Assembly: GCA_030610855.1 (NCBI GenBank)
Contig: JAUWQY010000007.1
Coordinates: 1 to 63,356, forward strand
Origin: Dehalococcoidia bacterium
GTDB taxonomy: Bacteria; Chloroflexota; Dehalococcoidia; GIF9; AB-539-J10
Direction of reading: 5' to 3'
Length of the DNA: 63,356 nt
The notes beneath the pieces are model-generated. The model did not search any database. It was not told the DNA's origin and saw only the letters and a list, made by a program, of their open reading frames with translations. The translations under genes were made by a program, and so were the position numbers. The stretch's first letter is position 1. Each line of letters opens with the position of its first letter. Below are positions 23,761 through 33,250 of the stretch, one piece after another.

Positions 23761-25299
23761 CTAACTCTCCCTTTCATAAACGTTAAGTCGGGGTAGTATG
23801 CCAGGAATCTCTTCGAATATTCTGGCAGTTGTCTCTCGATCGATGTGTTCCACCGGTCTTGCCAGCAAATCCTTCATTTGCTCATAGGCAAGCTCAAGAA
23901 CATCGTCCGTTTCACCACTTCCCTCAAAGGGATATATCCCGGAGATTTCTCCACTGCGCAACACAGGGCGAATATAGCTTATGTATAGCTTTTGCGGCGT
24001 AGTCACTACCGCGCGTATCTGCTTCAGCGCTGCTTCCATCTCCGGCTGATCAATCCGCGGTTGTCGTAAGAAAAACTTTATCATCTTGAAGTGGGCATCA
24101 TCCAAGACCGCCTGGAGGAGACAGAAGACAGAATTACAGTCCAGAAGACCAAAGGCGCAGTGCAGGTATTGAGGTCCTGACATGGCCACCACTATATCCG
24201 AGAACAGCCTCTCTATTGATGATTGCTGGCCAGGTATCTTCGTGTCAGAGACGCCAGAGGTAGAATAGTTGGGTATCCCGTAGAAACGTGCCATCTGGGC
24301 GCAGTCGATGTTGTACTGACTGGTCTCAACAGAGCCGTAGGAATCACCCAGGGTGTCCATCCTGGCTCTGACTGGCACGCTGCCGTAGAGCACTGGGGTC
24401 CCCGGTTTTACCAGTTGCCCTAGAGTTATGCCTGCCAACAACTCCGCATTTATCTGAGCCATGATACCGGCTTCCTTTATAGGTGCGGTGGTGCCTGCTT
24501 GGGGTGATGATGACACAGCAACCGGCAATCCTCGGCGGCACACTTCAATGAAAGTGGCTGTGGTGTCATCAACGAACTGGAGTGGGCTCTTCACAAGGCA
24601 GGTGATAAACGAGATGATGGGGTTCTCCTCGAGTGCCTTTTTACCTCCAACGATGAGTTCTGCCATCCTCACCACGTTGTCAAGCTGCTTCAAACTGGTC
24701 AACCCGCTCATAAAGTGTTTGGTATTGTTGTTGAGTGAGGCGAAGAACTTGTTGACGTCTTTGTTCTCCTCGGTTATCTCGCGATCCTGGATGTTCACAG
24801 TGCGAATGTAGCCATCAACCATCTCCAGATGCTCGCAGACATGGGCTGACTGGCACAGGTCCTCAACCGTGCCCCGCCTGGGCTTGAACTCAGGCACCCT
24901 GATTTCCCTGCTAGCGTCAGACTTATGCACATAGGTAGGAAACTCCACATCCAGCCAGATATTGGTCTCTGAGCCGGTGATTAAATATACCCTCGGCTCG
25001 TCACCCTGCATGATGAGGGTATTATCCGGGTTACGAGCCCCCAGTTTCACGGTCCTGGGAGCATTATCCAGCGCATTTAATATCAATTGCTCTGGAATCT
25101 TCACCTGCCAGCTCCGACGGTCACCGGGGATAGACTCAACCGCTGCACCGTGACTGTGGAGTATATTCGCCGCTTCCTCGTTGAAGCTAATCAACCCGGG
25201 GGCAGTCAGTATCTCCATGGAAGCCTGGTGAATTAGCTCCACCTGCTCCTTCGTCAACCTCTCATATGGTCTATCAACAAGTATTCCTGCTCTTGGCAC
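23761..25299 (-). CDS. MttB-family (non-pyrrolysine) corrinoid methyltransferase, copy 1
   Basis: 512 aa in one uninterrupted frame, so no amber codon for pyrrolysine. Family blocks include ERLTKEQVELIHQASMEIL, the KHFMSGLTSLKQLDNVVRMA segment (equivalent of the KH-x-x-x-G region), SSPQAGTTAPIKEAGIMAQI and the Y-G-I-P-N-Y-S-T-S-G-V-S-D core. Relatives such as MtgB demethylate glycine betaine and others act on proline betaine, carnitine or butyrobetaine. The GTG start has AAGGAGG 8 bases upstream. Followed without a gap by its corrinoid protein, it probably transfers a methyl group from a quaternary amine to Co(I). The substrate cannot be read from sequence. Confidence 0.9.
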   Translation of the reverse strand: MPRAGILVDRPYERLTKEQVELIHQASMEILTAPGLISFNEEAANILHSHGAAVESIPGDRRSWQVKIPEQLILNALDNAPRTVKLGARNPDNTLIMQGDEPRVYLITGSETNIWLDVEFPTYVHKSDASREIRVPEFKPRRGTVEDLCQSAHVCEHLEMVDGYIRTVNIQDREITEENKDVNKFFASLNNNTKHFMSGLTSLKQLDNVVRMAELIVGGKKALEENPIISFITCLVKSPLQFVDDTTATFIEVCRRGLPVAVSSSPQAGTTAPIKEAGIMAQINAELLAGITLGQLVKPGTPVLYGSVPVRARMDTLGDSYGSVETSQYNIDCAQMARFYGIPNYSTSGVSDTKIPGQQSSIERLFSDIVVAMSGPQYLHCAFGLLDCNSVFCLLQAVLDDAHFKMIKFFLRQPRIDQPEMEAALKQIRAVVTTPQKLYISYIRPVLRSGEISGIYPFEGSGETDDVLELAYEQMKDLLARPVEHIDRETTARIFEEIPGILPRLNVYERES

Positions 25300-25346
25300 C
25301 AGATTCCTCCTTCAGATGATAAGGCTACAATCGAATGATTGCTCTG

Positions 25347-26039
25347 CTAGTTCTCTGTGCCAGAAGCAAGAGCTTCCACCACAGCTACGGCCTGAAAGCC
25401 ATCTGCGCCATATCCATCCGCGCCGATGCTCTTAGCAAACTCCTCTGAGACAGGTGCTCCGCCGACTATAATCTTCACTTGATCCCTAAGCCCATTCTCC
25501 TCAAGTATTTGTATCACATCCGCCATCCGGGCCATGGTGCTGGTGAGCAGGGCGGACAAACCCAGAAACTGTGGTCTCTCCTCTCTCACCGCATCTACAA
25601 TGACCTGAGTGTCGATATTATGCCCCAGGTCTTTTACAGCGTATCCTGCCCCACGGAGCAGAATGGACACTATGTTCTTGCCAATATCGTGAAGGTCGTC
25701 TTTTACCGTGGCCACAATGATAGTGCCCTTGGTCTTAATGCCACTCCTGGCAAGACGGGGCTGCAATATCTCCATGGCTACGCCCACTGCTTCGGCCGAG
25801 GCCAGCATATCAGGAATGAAGTACTCCCCCGCTTCAAACTTCTGCCCCACAACCTCCATACCACCCGAAAGCCCCTTAGTGACTATGTCCTGAATAGGCA
25901 AGTCAGAGGCAAGAGCCTGTTCAACAAGCTCGGTAACACCGGGCTTACCTACCATTCCTTCATCCATGCCTTCGTCATCCTTTGTTATCCTCCCCTGGAT
26001 AACATTCTCTCGGATCAAGCCGATTATGTCCTCTGGCAT
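25347..26039 (-). CDS. Corrinoid-binding methyltransferase protein (first copy)
   Basis: 230 aa. Same architecture as the copy at 23073: helical cap domain followed by the cobalamin fold with DDLHDIGKNIVSILLRGAGY (D-x-H-x-x-G histidine ligand), GLSALLTSTM and IIVGGAPVSEEFA. GGAGG stands upstream of the ATG. It lies between the methyl-THF methyltransferase and MttB copy 1. Two corrinoid proteins for two MttBs suggests each methyltransferase has its own carrier, or two substrates. Confidence 0.93.
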   Translation of the reverse strand: MPEDIIGLIRENVIQGRITKDDEGMDEGMVGKPGVTELVEQALASDLPIQDIVTKGLSGGMEVVGQKFEAGEYFIPDMLASAEAVGVAMEILQPRLARSGIKTKGTIIVATVKDDLHDIGKNIVSILLRGAGYAVKDLGHNIDTQVIVDAVREERPQFLGLSALLTSTMARMADVIQILEENGLRDQVKIIVGGAPVSEEFAKSIGADGYGADGFQAVAVVEALASGTEN

Positions 26040-26161
26040 TATCTTCCTCCAGTTTCAATAGTATATTACACTGCTTGGCGCGCTGAGCCTCGCGCAAGCC
26101 AACTCGGATCAGTATTGAAGCTTGCGGATTTCCAACGGTGCTCCAGAAATCTGCCCCGGGT

Positions 26162-26971
26162 TCAATCTACTATGTTGCCCTTTCTGTGTGCCCTCAAATA
26201 TGCCCTGCATGACGGGTCCTTTCCTGTTAGCATATCGGCGACCTTGATAAGGCTGATCGCTTTACTATCAAGCGGGTCAATAATCACGGCGTCTAAGCCA
26301 GCATAAGCAGCCATAAGCAGGAAGGCACGGTTCACTAACTTCCTGCTGGGCAAACCATACGAGATGTTACTCAATCCCATCACTACGCCGGCATCAGGAT
26401 AGCGCGATTTGATCTGCTCTATGGTCTTTAATGTGACCAATCCCTGACGTGTATCCACAGCGATAGGTAATACAAGCGGGTCGAATAATACTTGTTCTGC
26501 CTTTACACCCAAACCAGTCAGGTATGCCATTATCCGTTCGCAAGCAGTCAGACGCCCTTCGACGTGAGCCGGTATTCCGTCCGGTCCCATGGCCAGTGCT
26601 ATTACCCAGGCCTGCCGCTCGGCTACCAATGGACCAATAGATTCTAGTCTCGCTGGTTCCGCAGTGACCGAATTAACTATCAATCTTTCACGATCGTATT
26701 CCTTTAGGGCAGCCTCAATAATCTCCGGAGAATCACTGTCAATAGCCAGTGGCTTCTCAGTGGCAGCCTGGACTATTCCCACCAGCCACCTGGCATCTGC
26801 GATTGCTTTCCGGAGCGAGCCGTGACCGCTGCCCGCGTTTACATCGATGAAATCAGCTCCGGATGATGCTTGAGCCTTAGCCAGGTTTGCCAAGAACTCC
26901 TCATCCCGCTTGGCGATAGCCTCAGCCACTAACTTATTTGATGCGTTTATGTTTTCTCCGATTACAAGCAT
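26162..26971 (-). CDS. Methyltetrahydrofolate:corrinoid methyltransferase (MtgA/AcsE-like)
   Basis: 269 aa, single pterin-binding (DHPS-like) TIM barrel. Family landmarks: MLVIGENINASNK at the N-terminus, FIDVNAGSG, KPLAIDSDSPEIIEAAL, LIVNSVTAEPARL, FDPLVLPIAVD and GLSNISYGLP (the G-x-S-N-x-S-x-G-L-P block). MtgA moves the methyl group from methyl-corrinoid to tetrahydrofolate in glycine betaine catabolism; AcsE does the same reaction in the Wood-Ljungdahl pathway in the opposite sense. Between MttB copy 2 and a corrinoid protein, the MtgA-type role is the likeliest. It follows the MttB stop by 3 bases. Confidence 0.9.
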   Translation of the reverse strand: MLVIGENINASNKLVAEAIAKRDEEFLANLAKAQASSGADFIDVNAGSGHGSLRKAIADARWLVGIVQAATEKPLAIDSDSPEIIEAALKEYDRERLIVNSVTAEPARLESIGPLVAERQAWVIALAMGPDGIPAHVEGRLTACERIMAYLTGLGVKAEQVLFDPLVLPIAVDTRQGLVTLKTIEQIKSRYPDAGVVMGLSNISYGLPSRKLVNRAFLLMAAYAGLDAVIIDPLDSKAISLIKVADMLTGKDPSCRAYLRAHRKGNIVD

Positions 26972-26974
26972 ATC

Positions 26975-28414
26975 TTAATCCACTATATCCTCTATTTCTG
27001 CAAACACCTGCTGTCTTGTTGCGTCAGGAAGGCTATATCTACGATTGGCTAGCAGTTCCTTTACCTTTTCCGCCGCTCTCTCCCAGGTAGTCTTTCTACC
27101 ACCAGCTTCCCAGTCCTCCCTGCTATCACGGTCACTCAGGGTAGGCTGATAATGCTCGCCGCGCATAAAGCGTCTTGTATGCCTGGCAGCTACGAAATTG
27201 CCCCCCGGTCCTACTTGCTTTATGAGGTCAAAGGCCAGAGTGTCATCATCTACTTTGATTCCATCTACGGCTCTCATCACCATTCCCAGCATCTCGTTAT
27301 CTATGACATACTTCTCATAGCACACGGTCATTGCGAATTCCATAAGCCCAGCAGCATCATGAATGAAATTAGCTCCTGAAAGGGCACATAGCAGGGCGGT
27401 CAAAGCAGATTCATAGCCACTTTGGGCATCGAGCGTTTTGGAATCGGTCATGCCACCGGTAGCATAGAAGGGAAGCTGGTAAAACTGGGCCATCTGGGCA
27501 CCGGCGGCATTGAGCAGACCCATTTCTATTGAACCAGCAAGATACCTCAGGTTCCTGAGGTCTGTACTGGTGGCTACCGAGCCAAGGATGACCGGAGTCC
27601 CCGGGTTGGTAATCTGGGTAAGCATTACTCCCATCAGTGAGTCTACGGTCTGGACCACCAGATTTCCGGCGAGTGTAACCGGCGAAGTGGCACCACACAA
27701 CGGTTCTGCAGGACAGGCTACAGGTATGCCGTTTCTGGCAATGGTTACGAGCAAGTCGCCATATGTCTTGTCAATCCTTAAGGGGCTTATGATGCAGGCT
27801 ATCATTGAGATGAGAGGGCGTTGCCTGAGTGCCTGAGCGGAACCTGCCACTATCTCCGCCATCCGTATCACGTTCTTCACCCCTTCCAGAGTATAGACGC
27901 CTCCCATCACATGCTTCGTAGTATTGTCCAACCCGGCAAAGAAGCGGTTTACATCCACTTGCTCGACAGGCAACTCATTGGGATAGGTAGGTAACATGAA
28001 CAGATGGATGTTATCCAGCTTGTCAACCAATCCGGCGATGCATCTCAGGTCTTCCATGCTTGCCAGTCTTGTTTGGTTAGCAGTAGGGTTATAGACATAA
28101 AGTGCCGTGCCGCCTGTTCCAGCGTACACTCGTCGCCCGCCTAAAATAACGTCATGTGCTTCGTCCTGTCCACAGAGTCTGATCTCCGATGGTGCCACGT
28201 CGACAAGCTCCTTAACTTTACTCTCATTCAGCCGCACCAGGTGCTTTTCCCGATCCACTATGGCTCCGGCTCCTGCGAAAAGCTCCAGTGCCGTGTCTGA
28301 CTGCACTTCAAAACCCACCTCCTCAATCACCTGCATCGCAGTCCGGTGCACCTTCGATATAGACTCTTCAGTTAGAACCTTAAAACTGCCTCCATCCAAT
28401 CCTTTGCGGGTCAT
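26975..28414 (-). CDS. MttB-family (non-pyrrolysine) corrinoid methyltransferase, copy 2
   Basis: 479 aa from an ATG at 28414. The longer frame from 28444 contains the ribosome-binding site (AAGGAGGT) inside its own codons, so I prefer the ATG, though the spacing of 13 is long. There is no internal amber codon. Blocks match copy 1: ISKVHRTAMQVIEEVGFEV, TKHVMGGVYTLEGVKNVIRM, CPAEPLCGATSPVTLAGNLV and FYATGGMTDSKTLDAQSGYE. Identity to copy 1 is low by eye, so the two may use different substrates. The gene begins 11 bases after the MetH-activation-like gene ends. Confidence 0.9.
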   Translation of the reverse strand: MTRKGLDGGSFKVLTEESISKVHRTAMQVIEEVGFEVQSDTALELFAGAGAIVDREKHLVRLNESKVKELVDVAPSEIRLCGQDEAHDVILGGRRVYAGTGGTALYVYNPTANQTRLASMEDLRCIAGLVDKLDNIHLFMLPTYPNELPVEQVDVNRFFAGLDNTTKHVMGGVYTLEGVKNVIRMAEIVAGSAQALRQRPLISMIACIISPLRIDKTYGDLLVTIARNGIPVACPAEPLCGATSPVTLAGNLVVQTVDSLMGVMLTQITNPGTPVILGSVATSTDLRNLRYLAGSIEMGLLNAAGAQMAQFYQLPFYATGGMTDSKTLDAQSGYESALTALLCALSGANFIHDAAGLMEFAMTVCYEKYVIDNEMLGMVMRAVDGIKVDDDTLAFDLIKQVGPGGNFVAARHTRRFMRGEHYQPTLSDRDSREDWEAGGRKTTWERAAEKVKELLANRRYSLPDATRQQVFAEIEDIVD

Positions 28415-28425
28415 TGTGTTTGGCT

Positions 28426-29109
28426 TTACCTCCTTCCCGGACAATCTTGTTTGTTGCAGAACTCGCAGGGGTTATAGCTCTCCGCCTTGCCGTCTGGGGA
28501 CCCGATACCGACGATTCCCGAAATCGACTTCTGGGGAATCATCAGACACTCTCCAGTCAGGCGAACCCCTAATGTATGACCGGTTAGAGCATGGAAAAGC
28601 ATCCGTTGCTGACCTATATTCCAGTCACAATAGCCGGGGCTGAAGCGTCGGCTAGTGACAAGCCCCTCAGTCTCAGCTATCTCTCTTATCTTGTCTTGGA
28701 CACTGTCCGCTGCTTTCTCCACAGCACTTGACCCCACTGCATCTAAAACGGTCGCCTGGAGTACGAGCCCATCTCTGGCCAGCTTCCACGCTGTCTCCTC
28801 AAGGTATTTGTCTATTGTGACCAAGAATATCGCAACCTGCTGGCATTGCTCCAACAACTGGACGACAACCTGGCTCTTGAAGATAATCGAATCTTCAATG
28901 AAGGCGATAGAACCCCGAGCCCACTCCACATCCTTGATAATATATGAATATAACGGATTAATAAGCTGATGCGCGTGTTTTGCACAATCATCAACTAAGG
29001 AAGACATACGCGCTGACAGTTTATAGTTATCGTCATATCCTATGTAGTGACACACTTGCTTCTTGTCGATTTCAACATCCACACCGCCTTTGCCGTCGGT
29101 GACAATCAT
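28426..29109 (-). CDS. MetH-activation-domain-like protein, candidate corrinoid reactivator
   Basis: 227 aa. The C-terminal half has RRFSPGYCDWNIGQQR, the R-x-x-P-G-Y-x-x-W motif of the vitamin B12-dependent methionine synthase activation domain that binds SAM. It ends NPCEFCNKQDCPGRR, a C-x2-C-x4-C-P tail found in stand-alone members. The N-terminal half is helical. In MetH this domain supplies SAM and an electron to rescue oxidised Co(II). As first gene of the corrinoid operon it probably re-methylates or reactivates the two corrinoid proteins. No RamA-type ferredoxin reactivator is in the window. AAGGAGGG lies 12 bases before the ATG. Confidence 0.85.
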   Translation of the reverse strand: MIVTDGKGGVDVEIDKKQVCHYIGYDDNYKLSARMSSLVDDCAKHAHQLINPLYSYIIKDVEWARGSIAFIEDSIIFKSQVVVQLLEQCQQVAIFLVTIDKYLEETAWKLARDGLVLQATVLDAVGSSAVEKAADSVQDKIREIAETEGLVTSRRFSPGYCDWNIGQQRMLFHALTGHTLGVRLTGECLMIPQKSISGIVGIGSPDGKAESYNPCEFCNKQDCPGRR

Positions 29110-29708
29110 ATTACTAGAACCCTCCTTTCATCTCGCGCGCTACGAACACATGCTCCTACGCTGGATGAGACACAATCCGTGAATAACCGACTACGGGTCC
29201 GGGGTGATCTGAGGAACGTGGGAAAGATTAGTTTCTGGTCATTTGAAAGACCTTGAGAGTCAGGATCTGAACAAAATCAACTGCGCATTATGAACAAGCC
29301 GATTAGACTATTATCTCTCTATAGAAGAAAAGCAGATGGGTAACTCCGGATCAATCTCACCCTGCTTACTTCACAGCATGTAATACCCTCCTTGTGAGCC
29401 TTTCTCCCTCCTTCCTCGATCATAAGCCAACATATGATATCACAAAACCCACCTCTCTGTCCGCTTGGATCTGAGTCATCTAGAATCTAACCAGAGGTGG
29501 GCTGTCAGATGGCAAAGAGTCTGACTGGATAATAGCCATTCAGCCTGCTTAAGTCCTTAGAAGGAGGCAAAGCCAGGCTGTTGAGAGGCTATAGAAAGGG
29601 ATAGACTCGGACAACGATAGTGAATCCCTCAACCAGATTCTGCACAGGTATTGTCAGAGGGAAGGCCTTGAATCCACCCCAACAAGGGGCCCTTGCTGTC
29701 CGACAGGG
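29110..29708. other. Intergenic, upstream of the corrinoid operon and downstream of acyl-CoA genes
   Basis: About 600 bases without a gene. It should hold the promoter of the corrinoid operon at the left end and the terminator of the acyl-CoA operon at the right end. A 9-bp inverted repeat (CCCACCTCT at 29448-29456, AGAGGTGGG at 29493-29501) is present but with a 36-base loop. No known cobalamin riboswitch box is evident to me. Confidence 0.45.
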
Positions 29709-30842
29709 CTAAAGCCCCAGCTCAACAGCTATCACTTCCCTGTGCAAGTCGGTGTCGCCGGCAGCAAATTCTGCCGCCCTGACGCGACGATAATAAAGCC
29801 CAATATCATGGTCCATGGTATATCCGATAGCCCCATGAGCAGTGATGGCTTCAATGCAAATCCGCTGGTAAGCTTCATTGGCTTTGGCCTTGGCTGCGGC
29901 AATTTGCCAGGACGATGGTGAACCAATGCTTATTCCCCACGCTGCCTGATAGAGCAAATGCTGAACCGCATCCGCATCAATCAGCATGTCAGCCAGTTTA
30001 TGCTGTATCGCCTGAAAAGAGCCGATCGGCCGGTCAAACTGAACCCGTTCCTTGGCGTAGCTGCTGGTCATCTCCAGAGCAGCCCGACACGCTCCGGACA
30101 TCTCGGCACACTTCAGCACCGCAGCCCGTTGTAATACAAAGTCCGCTATGTCCCAGCCACTGCCTATCTCACCCAGTACATAATCTTCCGGCACCGCTAC
30201 TTTGTTGAAGCTGACTTTGAACTGTCTATCACCGCCTATAGTCGGGATCGTCTCGACCTCCACGTTTGGTTCGCTGGCATCCACCACAAAAAGCGTGATT
30301 CCGTCCTCAGGTCTTTCTCCGTCCCCGTTCCTGCCCGCCACCAGGATGTAATCAGCAATATGAACATCAGTAACAAAGAGCTTGTACCCCTGGAGAACAT
30401 AATGTGTCCCTTCCAATACAGCGCGGAGTTTTACGTCAGAAGCTTTGTACCTGCCTGACGACTCGGCCAGAGCGAAAGCCCAGATAGCCTCCCCCTTGGC
30501 TATCTGCGGCAGATACTTAGTTTTCTGCTCACTGCTTCCATATTCAAGCAGAGGCAGGGCACAGAGGGCGATCGTGGAAAAGAAAGGACCGGGCACGATG
30601 TTCCTTCCCATCTCTTCCATCAAGACAACCAGCTCCATAAAGCTGGAATTCATGCCGCCGTATTCGTCTGGAAGGACGAGCCCCATCCAGCCCAGTTCCG
30701 CCATCCTGCGCCACAATTGCGGATCATAGCCTTTCTCATCCTTATCCATTTGCCTGACCTTAGCTTTGGGACACTCCTTTGTCAGAAAATCCCGGGCTAA
30801 AGTCCGCAGCATGTCCTGCTCTTCTGTAAAACTGAAGTCCAT
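29709..30842 (-). CDS. Acyl-CoA dehydrogenase (second subunit of pair)
   Basis: 377 aa, full length. The N-terminal domain starts MDFSFTEEQDMLRTLARDFL; the middle beta domain has FALAESSGRYKASDVK, a degenerate form of the usual Y-x-x-T-E-P-x-x-G-S-D flavin/substrate block; the C-terminal helical domain has FDRPIGSFQAIQHKLADMLI and AHGAIGYTMDHDIGLYYRR. Because the middle motif is altered while the upstream partner keeps it, the two may be subunits of a heteromeric enzyme, as in the FadE28/FadE29 type. It is the last gene of the acyl-CoA operon. Confidence 0.88.
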   Translation of the reverse strand: MDFSFTEEQDMLRTLARDFLTKECPKAKVRQMDKDEKGYDPQLWRRMAELGWMGLVLPDEYGGMNSSFMELVVLMEEMGRNIVPGPFFSTIALCALPLLEYGSSEQKTKYLPQIAKGEAIWAFALAESSGRYKASDVKLRAVLEGTHYVLQGYKLFVTDVHIADYILVAGRNGDGERPEDGITLFVVDASEPNVEVETIPTIGGDRQFKVSFNKVAVPEDYVLGEIGSGWDIADFVLQRAAVLKCAEMSGACRAALEMTSSYAKERVQFDRPIGSFQAIQHKLADMLIDADAVQHLLYQAAWGISIGSPSSWQIAAAKAKANEAYQRICIEAITAHGAIGYTMDHDIGLYYRRVRAAEFAAGDTDLHREVIAVELGL

Positions 30843-30954
30843 GCTAACCCCCTAGAAGAATGTGCCTTGTTATCAACCTCAATACTATGGAGCGTCTGGA
30901 TTTCGTGCTCTACTTACAGCTACGAGCATGCCATCAAGCGATCTCCGAAAAACC

Positions 30955-32157
30955 TCAGTATGATTTTGGCAGACCCAGTCCGAACCGCGCGATGACGCTT
31001 TTTTCTATCTCAGCGGTGCCAGCCGCGATTGCCTGACCGGGAAACCCCAGGTATGCGCCCTGTATGGCCCCCCTGAGTTTCGCCCATTCGGAATCCGGAT
31101 CGACCTGAGAGTATACTCCCAGAAGCTCCGCCCCAGTGACAGCTACCCGTCTCATCACCTCGTCACTCATTACCTTGTTCCTCGAAGATTCATATACAGG
31201 GATCTGACCTTGACTTATCCGCCAGGCAATCTGATAGGCAAACATCTTCAGCACTTCCAAATCGATAGCCAGGTCGGCTAGCTTGGCCCGAACAACAGGA
31301 TTCTGTGACAACGGCCGGCCCTCATACTCGGTGTGACCGGCATACTTAGCTAGCTCTTCTAACACTCTCCTGAAATGACCGTAGGTCATAGGTGCTGTGC
31401 TGCGCCGCTCAAAAGCCAGTGCCTGCATAAGAAGATACCAGCCTTTGTTCTCCTCACCAACCAGGTTATGAGCCGGCACCTTCACATTGTCGAAGAACAC
31501 CTCATTGAAATGATGCCGTCCATAGTAGTTCAAAATAGGATTAACCGTGACACCGGGGTTCTTCATGTCCACGATGAAGATGCTGACTCCGTGGTGTTTC
31601 TTCGCGGCATTGGGATCTGTCCTGGCGGCCAGCCAGCACCATCTTGCCCGGTGAGCAGCGCTCGTCCACACTTTCTGCCCATCTATGATGTAGTTATCTC
31701 CATCCCTCACCGCCCGTGTCTGAAGATTGGCAAAGTCTGAGCCAGCATTCGGTTCACTGTAACAGGTGCACCAGACACCATCTTTTTCGCCAGAGGCAAT
31801 CAACGGCAGGTATTTGCCCATCTGCTCCTTGGTGCCGAACATCATGAGGCAGGGTCCTACCCACTGTGTGCCGCTTATGCCCATCCATGCCCCCGGTATA
31901 CCCCAGTAGGCTATCTCCATCTCGTAAACAGTCTGTTCCCAGAGCGAGGCACCGCGTCCGCCATATTCCTCTGGCCAACTCATAACAAGCCAACCCCTCT
32001 GGGCCAGCTTTCTGGATATGGCTATCTCGAACTCGAAATCTCTGCACTCTCCGTCGATTAGGGTGCTGCGCCTCCAGCCTGGAGGCAACTCGGCTTCGGC
32101 GAACTTGCGGATTTCCTCCTTCAGGGCCAGTTCCTTTTCGCCCAGTCTGAAGTCCAT
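30955..32157 (-). CDS. Acyl-CoA dehydrogenase (first subunit of pair)
   Basis: 400 aa from the ATG at 32157, which has GGAGAG just upstream; the frame's longer start adds 24 unrelated residues. Canonical blocks: WPEEYGGRGASLWEQTVYEM, CYSEPNAGSDFANLQT, GQKVWTSAAHRARWCWLAAR and the C-terminal GTAEIEKSVIARFGLGLPK. It oxidises acyl-CoA thioesters to 2-enoyl-CoA with FAD. It pairs with the more divergent dehydrogenase downstream (113 bases). Two-gene acyl-CoA dehydrogenases are typical of steroid and other branched acyl-CoA pathways. Confidence 0.9.
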   Translation of the reverse strand: MDFRLGEKELALKEEIRKFAEAELPPGWRRSTLIDGECRDFEFEIAISRKLAQRGWLVMSWPEEYGGRGASLWEQTVYEMEIAYWGIPGAWMGISGTQWVGPCLMMFGTKEQMGKYLPLIASGEKDGVWCTCYSEPNAGSDFANLQTRAVRDGDNYIIDGQKVWTSAAHRARWCWLAARTDPNAAKKHHGVSIFIVDMKNPGVTVNPILNYYGRHHFNEVFFDNVKVPAHNLVGEENKGWYLLMQALAFERRSTAPMTYGHFRRVLEELAKYAGHTEYEGRPLSQNPVVRAKLADLAIDLEVLKMFAYQIAWRISQGQIPVYESSRNKVMSDEVMRRVAVTGAELLGVYSQVDPDSEWAKLRGAIQGAYLGFPGQAIAAGTAEIEKSVIARFGLGLPKSY

Positions 32158-32260
32158 TCTCTCCTTCCCGTGGTTTTGTCGTGCCAGGTGTGGTGCCTTC
32201 GCCCCTGTTAGTCTGTAACGTAGCTGCAAACTGAGCCCGATGACATCATGCAGCGAGCCG

Positions 32261-33160
32261 CTATTCTGATTCGGGCGGATCCGGATTGACCAATTCCCCG
32301 GTTATCGTTGCCGGCATGAACATGAATAGCTCATCGATTGTCCATCCGCCAGCCTTGACTAGCTGCTTCTCCAATACCGGCTCAGAATAGAGCCCGATCC
32401 GACCTGCTTCCACATAGAATGTCCGCCCGGTGACATTAGCAGCGTCATCAGAGGCGAGCCATACCACTAGAGGAGCGATATCCTCAGGCCTCATACTCTC
32501 AAACCTGGCTATGATTCCTGGCCGAGCTTTCCTCATTTCGTCGCTGAGGGTAAGCCGGGTCCCTGCACTAGGCCTGATACAGTTGCACGTCACGCCGTAT
32601 CTGCCCATATCCCGCGCCACTTTTCTTGTTAAGCCAACGATTCCCTCTTTAGCCGCACCGTAATTGGCTTGCCCGTACGTAGTAGCATAGAGACCTGCTA
32701 CAGATGACGTGTTTATTATTCGTCCGTATCTTTGCTGGCGGAAGAAGGGGCTCACTGCTCTGATGACATAGAAATGACCATAGAGGTGCACTTTGAGCAC
32801 CGAATCCCACTCCGCCTCACTCATGTTGAACACCATCCTGTCACGGAGAATCCCGGCATTGCTGACCAGTATATCGATCCTACCAAAGCTGTCCGTGGCA
32901 GTCTTCACGATGCTCTCGCCGCCCTGCATAGTGGCCACCGAGTCATAGTTGGCAACTGCCTCCCCGCCGAGCCTTCTAATCTCTGCCACTACCTCCTCTG
33001 CTGGTGAAGTTGATGCCCCGGACCCATCAACAGCGCCTCCCAGATCATTGACCACTACTTTAGCCCCTTCCGATGCTAACGCTAGAGCTTCTCCCCGGCC
33101 GATGCCTCGTCCGGCACCGGTTACTATAGCTACTCTACCCTCGAGCCTCTTCGCCACCAT
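32261..33160 (-). CDS. SDR family 3-hydroxyacyl-CoA dehydrogenase-like protein
   Basis: 299 aa. Rossmann motif VAIVTGAGRGIGRGEALALA, NAG (LVSNAGILRD), and the catalytic S-x(12)-Y-x3-K (SSVAGLYATTYGQANYGAAK). The long VVVNDLGGAVDGSGASTSPA insert is characteristic of the SDR domain of multifunctional enzyme type 2 / 17-beta-HSD type 4, and of actinobacterial Hsd4B-like proteins. It probably oxidises a 3-hydroxyacyl-CoA after hydration by the MaoC proteins encoded upstream in the same operon. The C-terminal extension after ~260 is longer than in FabG. Confidence 0.88.
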   Translation of the reverse strand: MVAKRLEGRVAIVTGAGRGIGRGEALALASEGAKVVVNDLGGAVDGSGASTSPAEEVVAEIRRLGGEAVANYDSVATMQGGESIVKTATDSFGRIDILVSNAGILRDRMVFNMSEAEWDSVLKVHLYGHFYVIRAVSPFFRQQRYGRIINTSSVAGLYATTYGQANYGAAKEGIVGLTRKVARDMGRYGVTCNCIRPSAGTRLTLSDEMRKARPGIIARFESMRPEDIAPLVVWLASDDAANVTGRTFYVEAGRIGLYSEPVLEKQLVKAGGWTIDELFMFMPATITGELVNPDPPESE

Positions 33161-33250
33161 CGATCTCCTTATGTGGTTTCCCTAGATTTCCACATGGCAG
33201 ACACTTTGTACCCAGTGAATCTCTGGTCAAGCGGGACTGAACGCCTAGAC

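Noticed and set aside
23761-28414. Pyrrolysine-containing MttB genes
   Set aside because: Both frames are full length with no in-frame TAG, and no pyl genes are present.
29110-29708. Cobalamin riboswitch before the corrinoid operon
   Set aside because: I could not find a B12-box-like GCCACTG block on the minus strand in this stretch.
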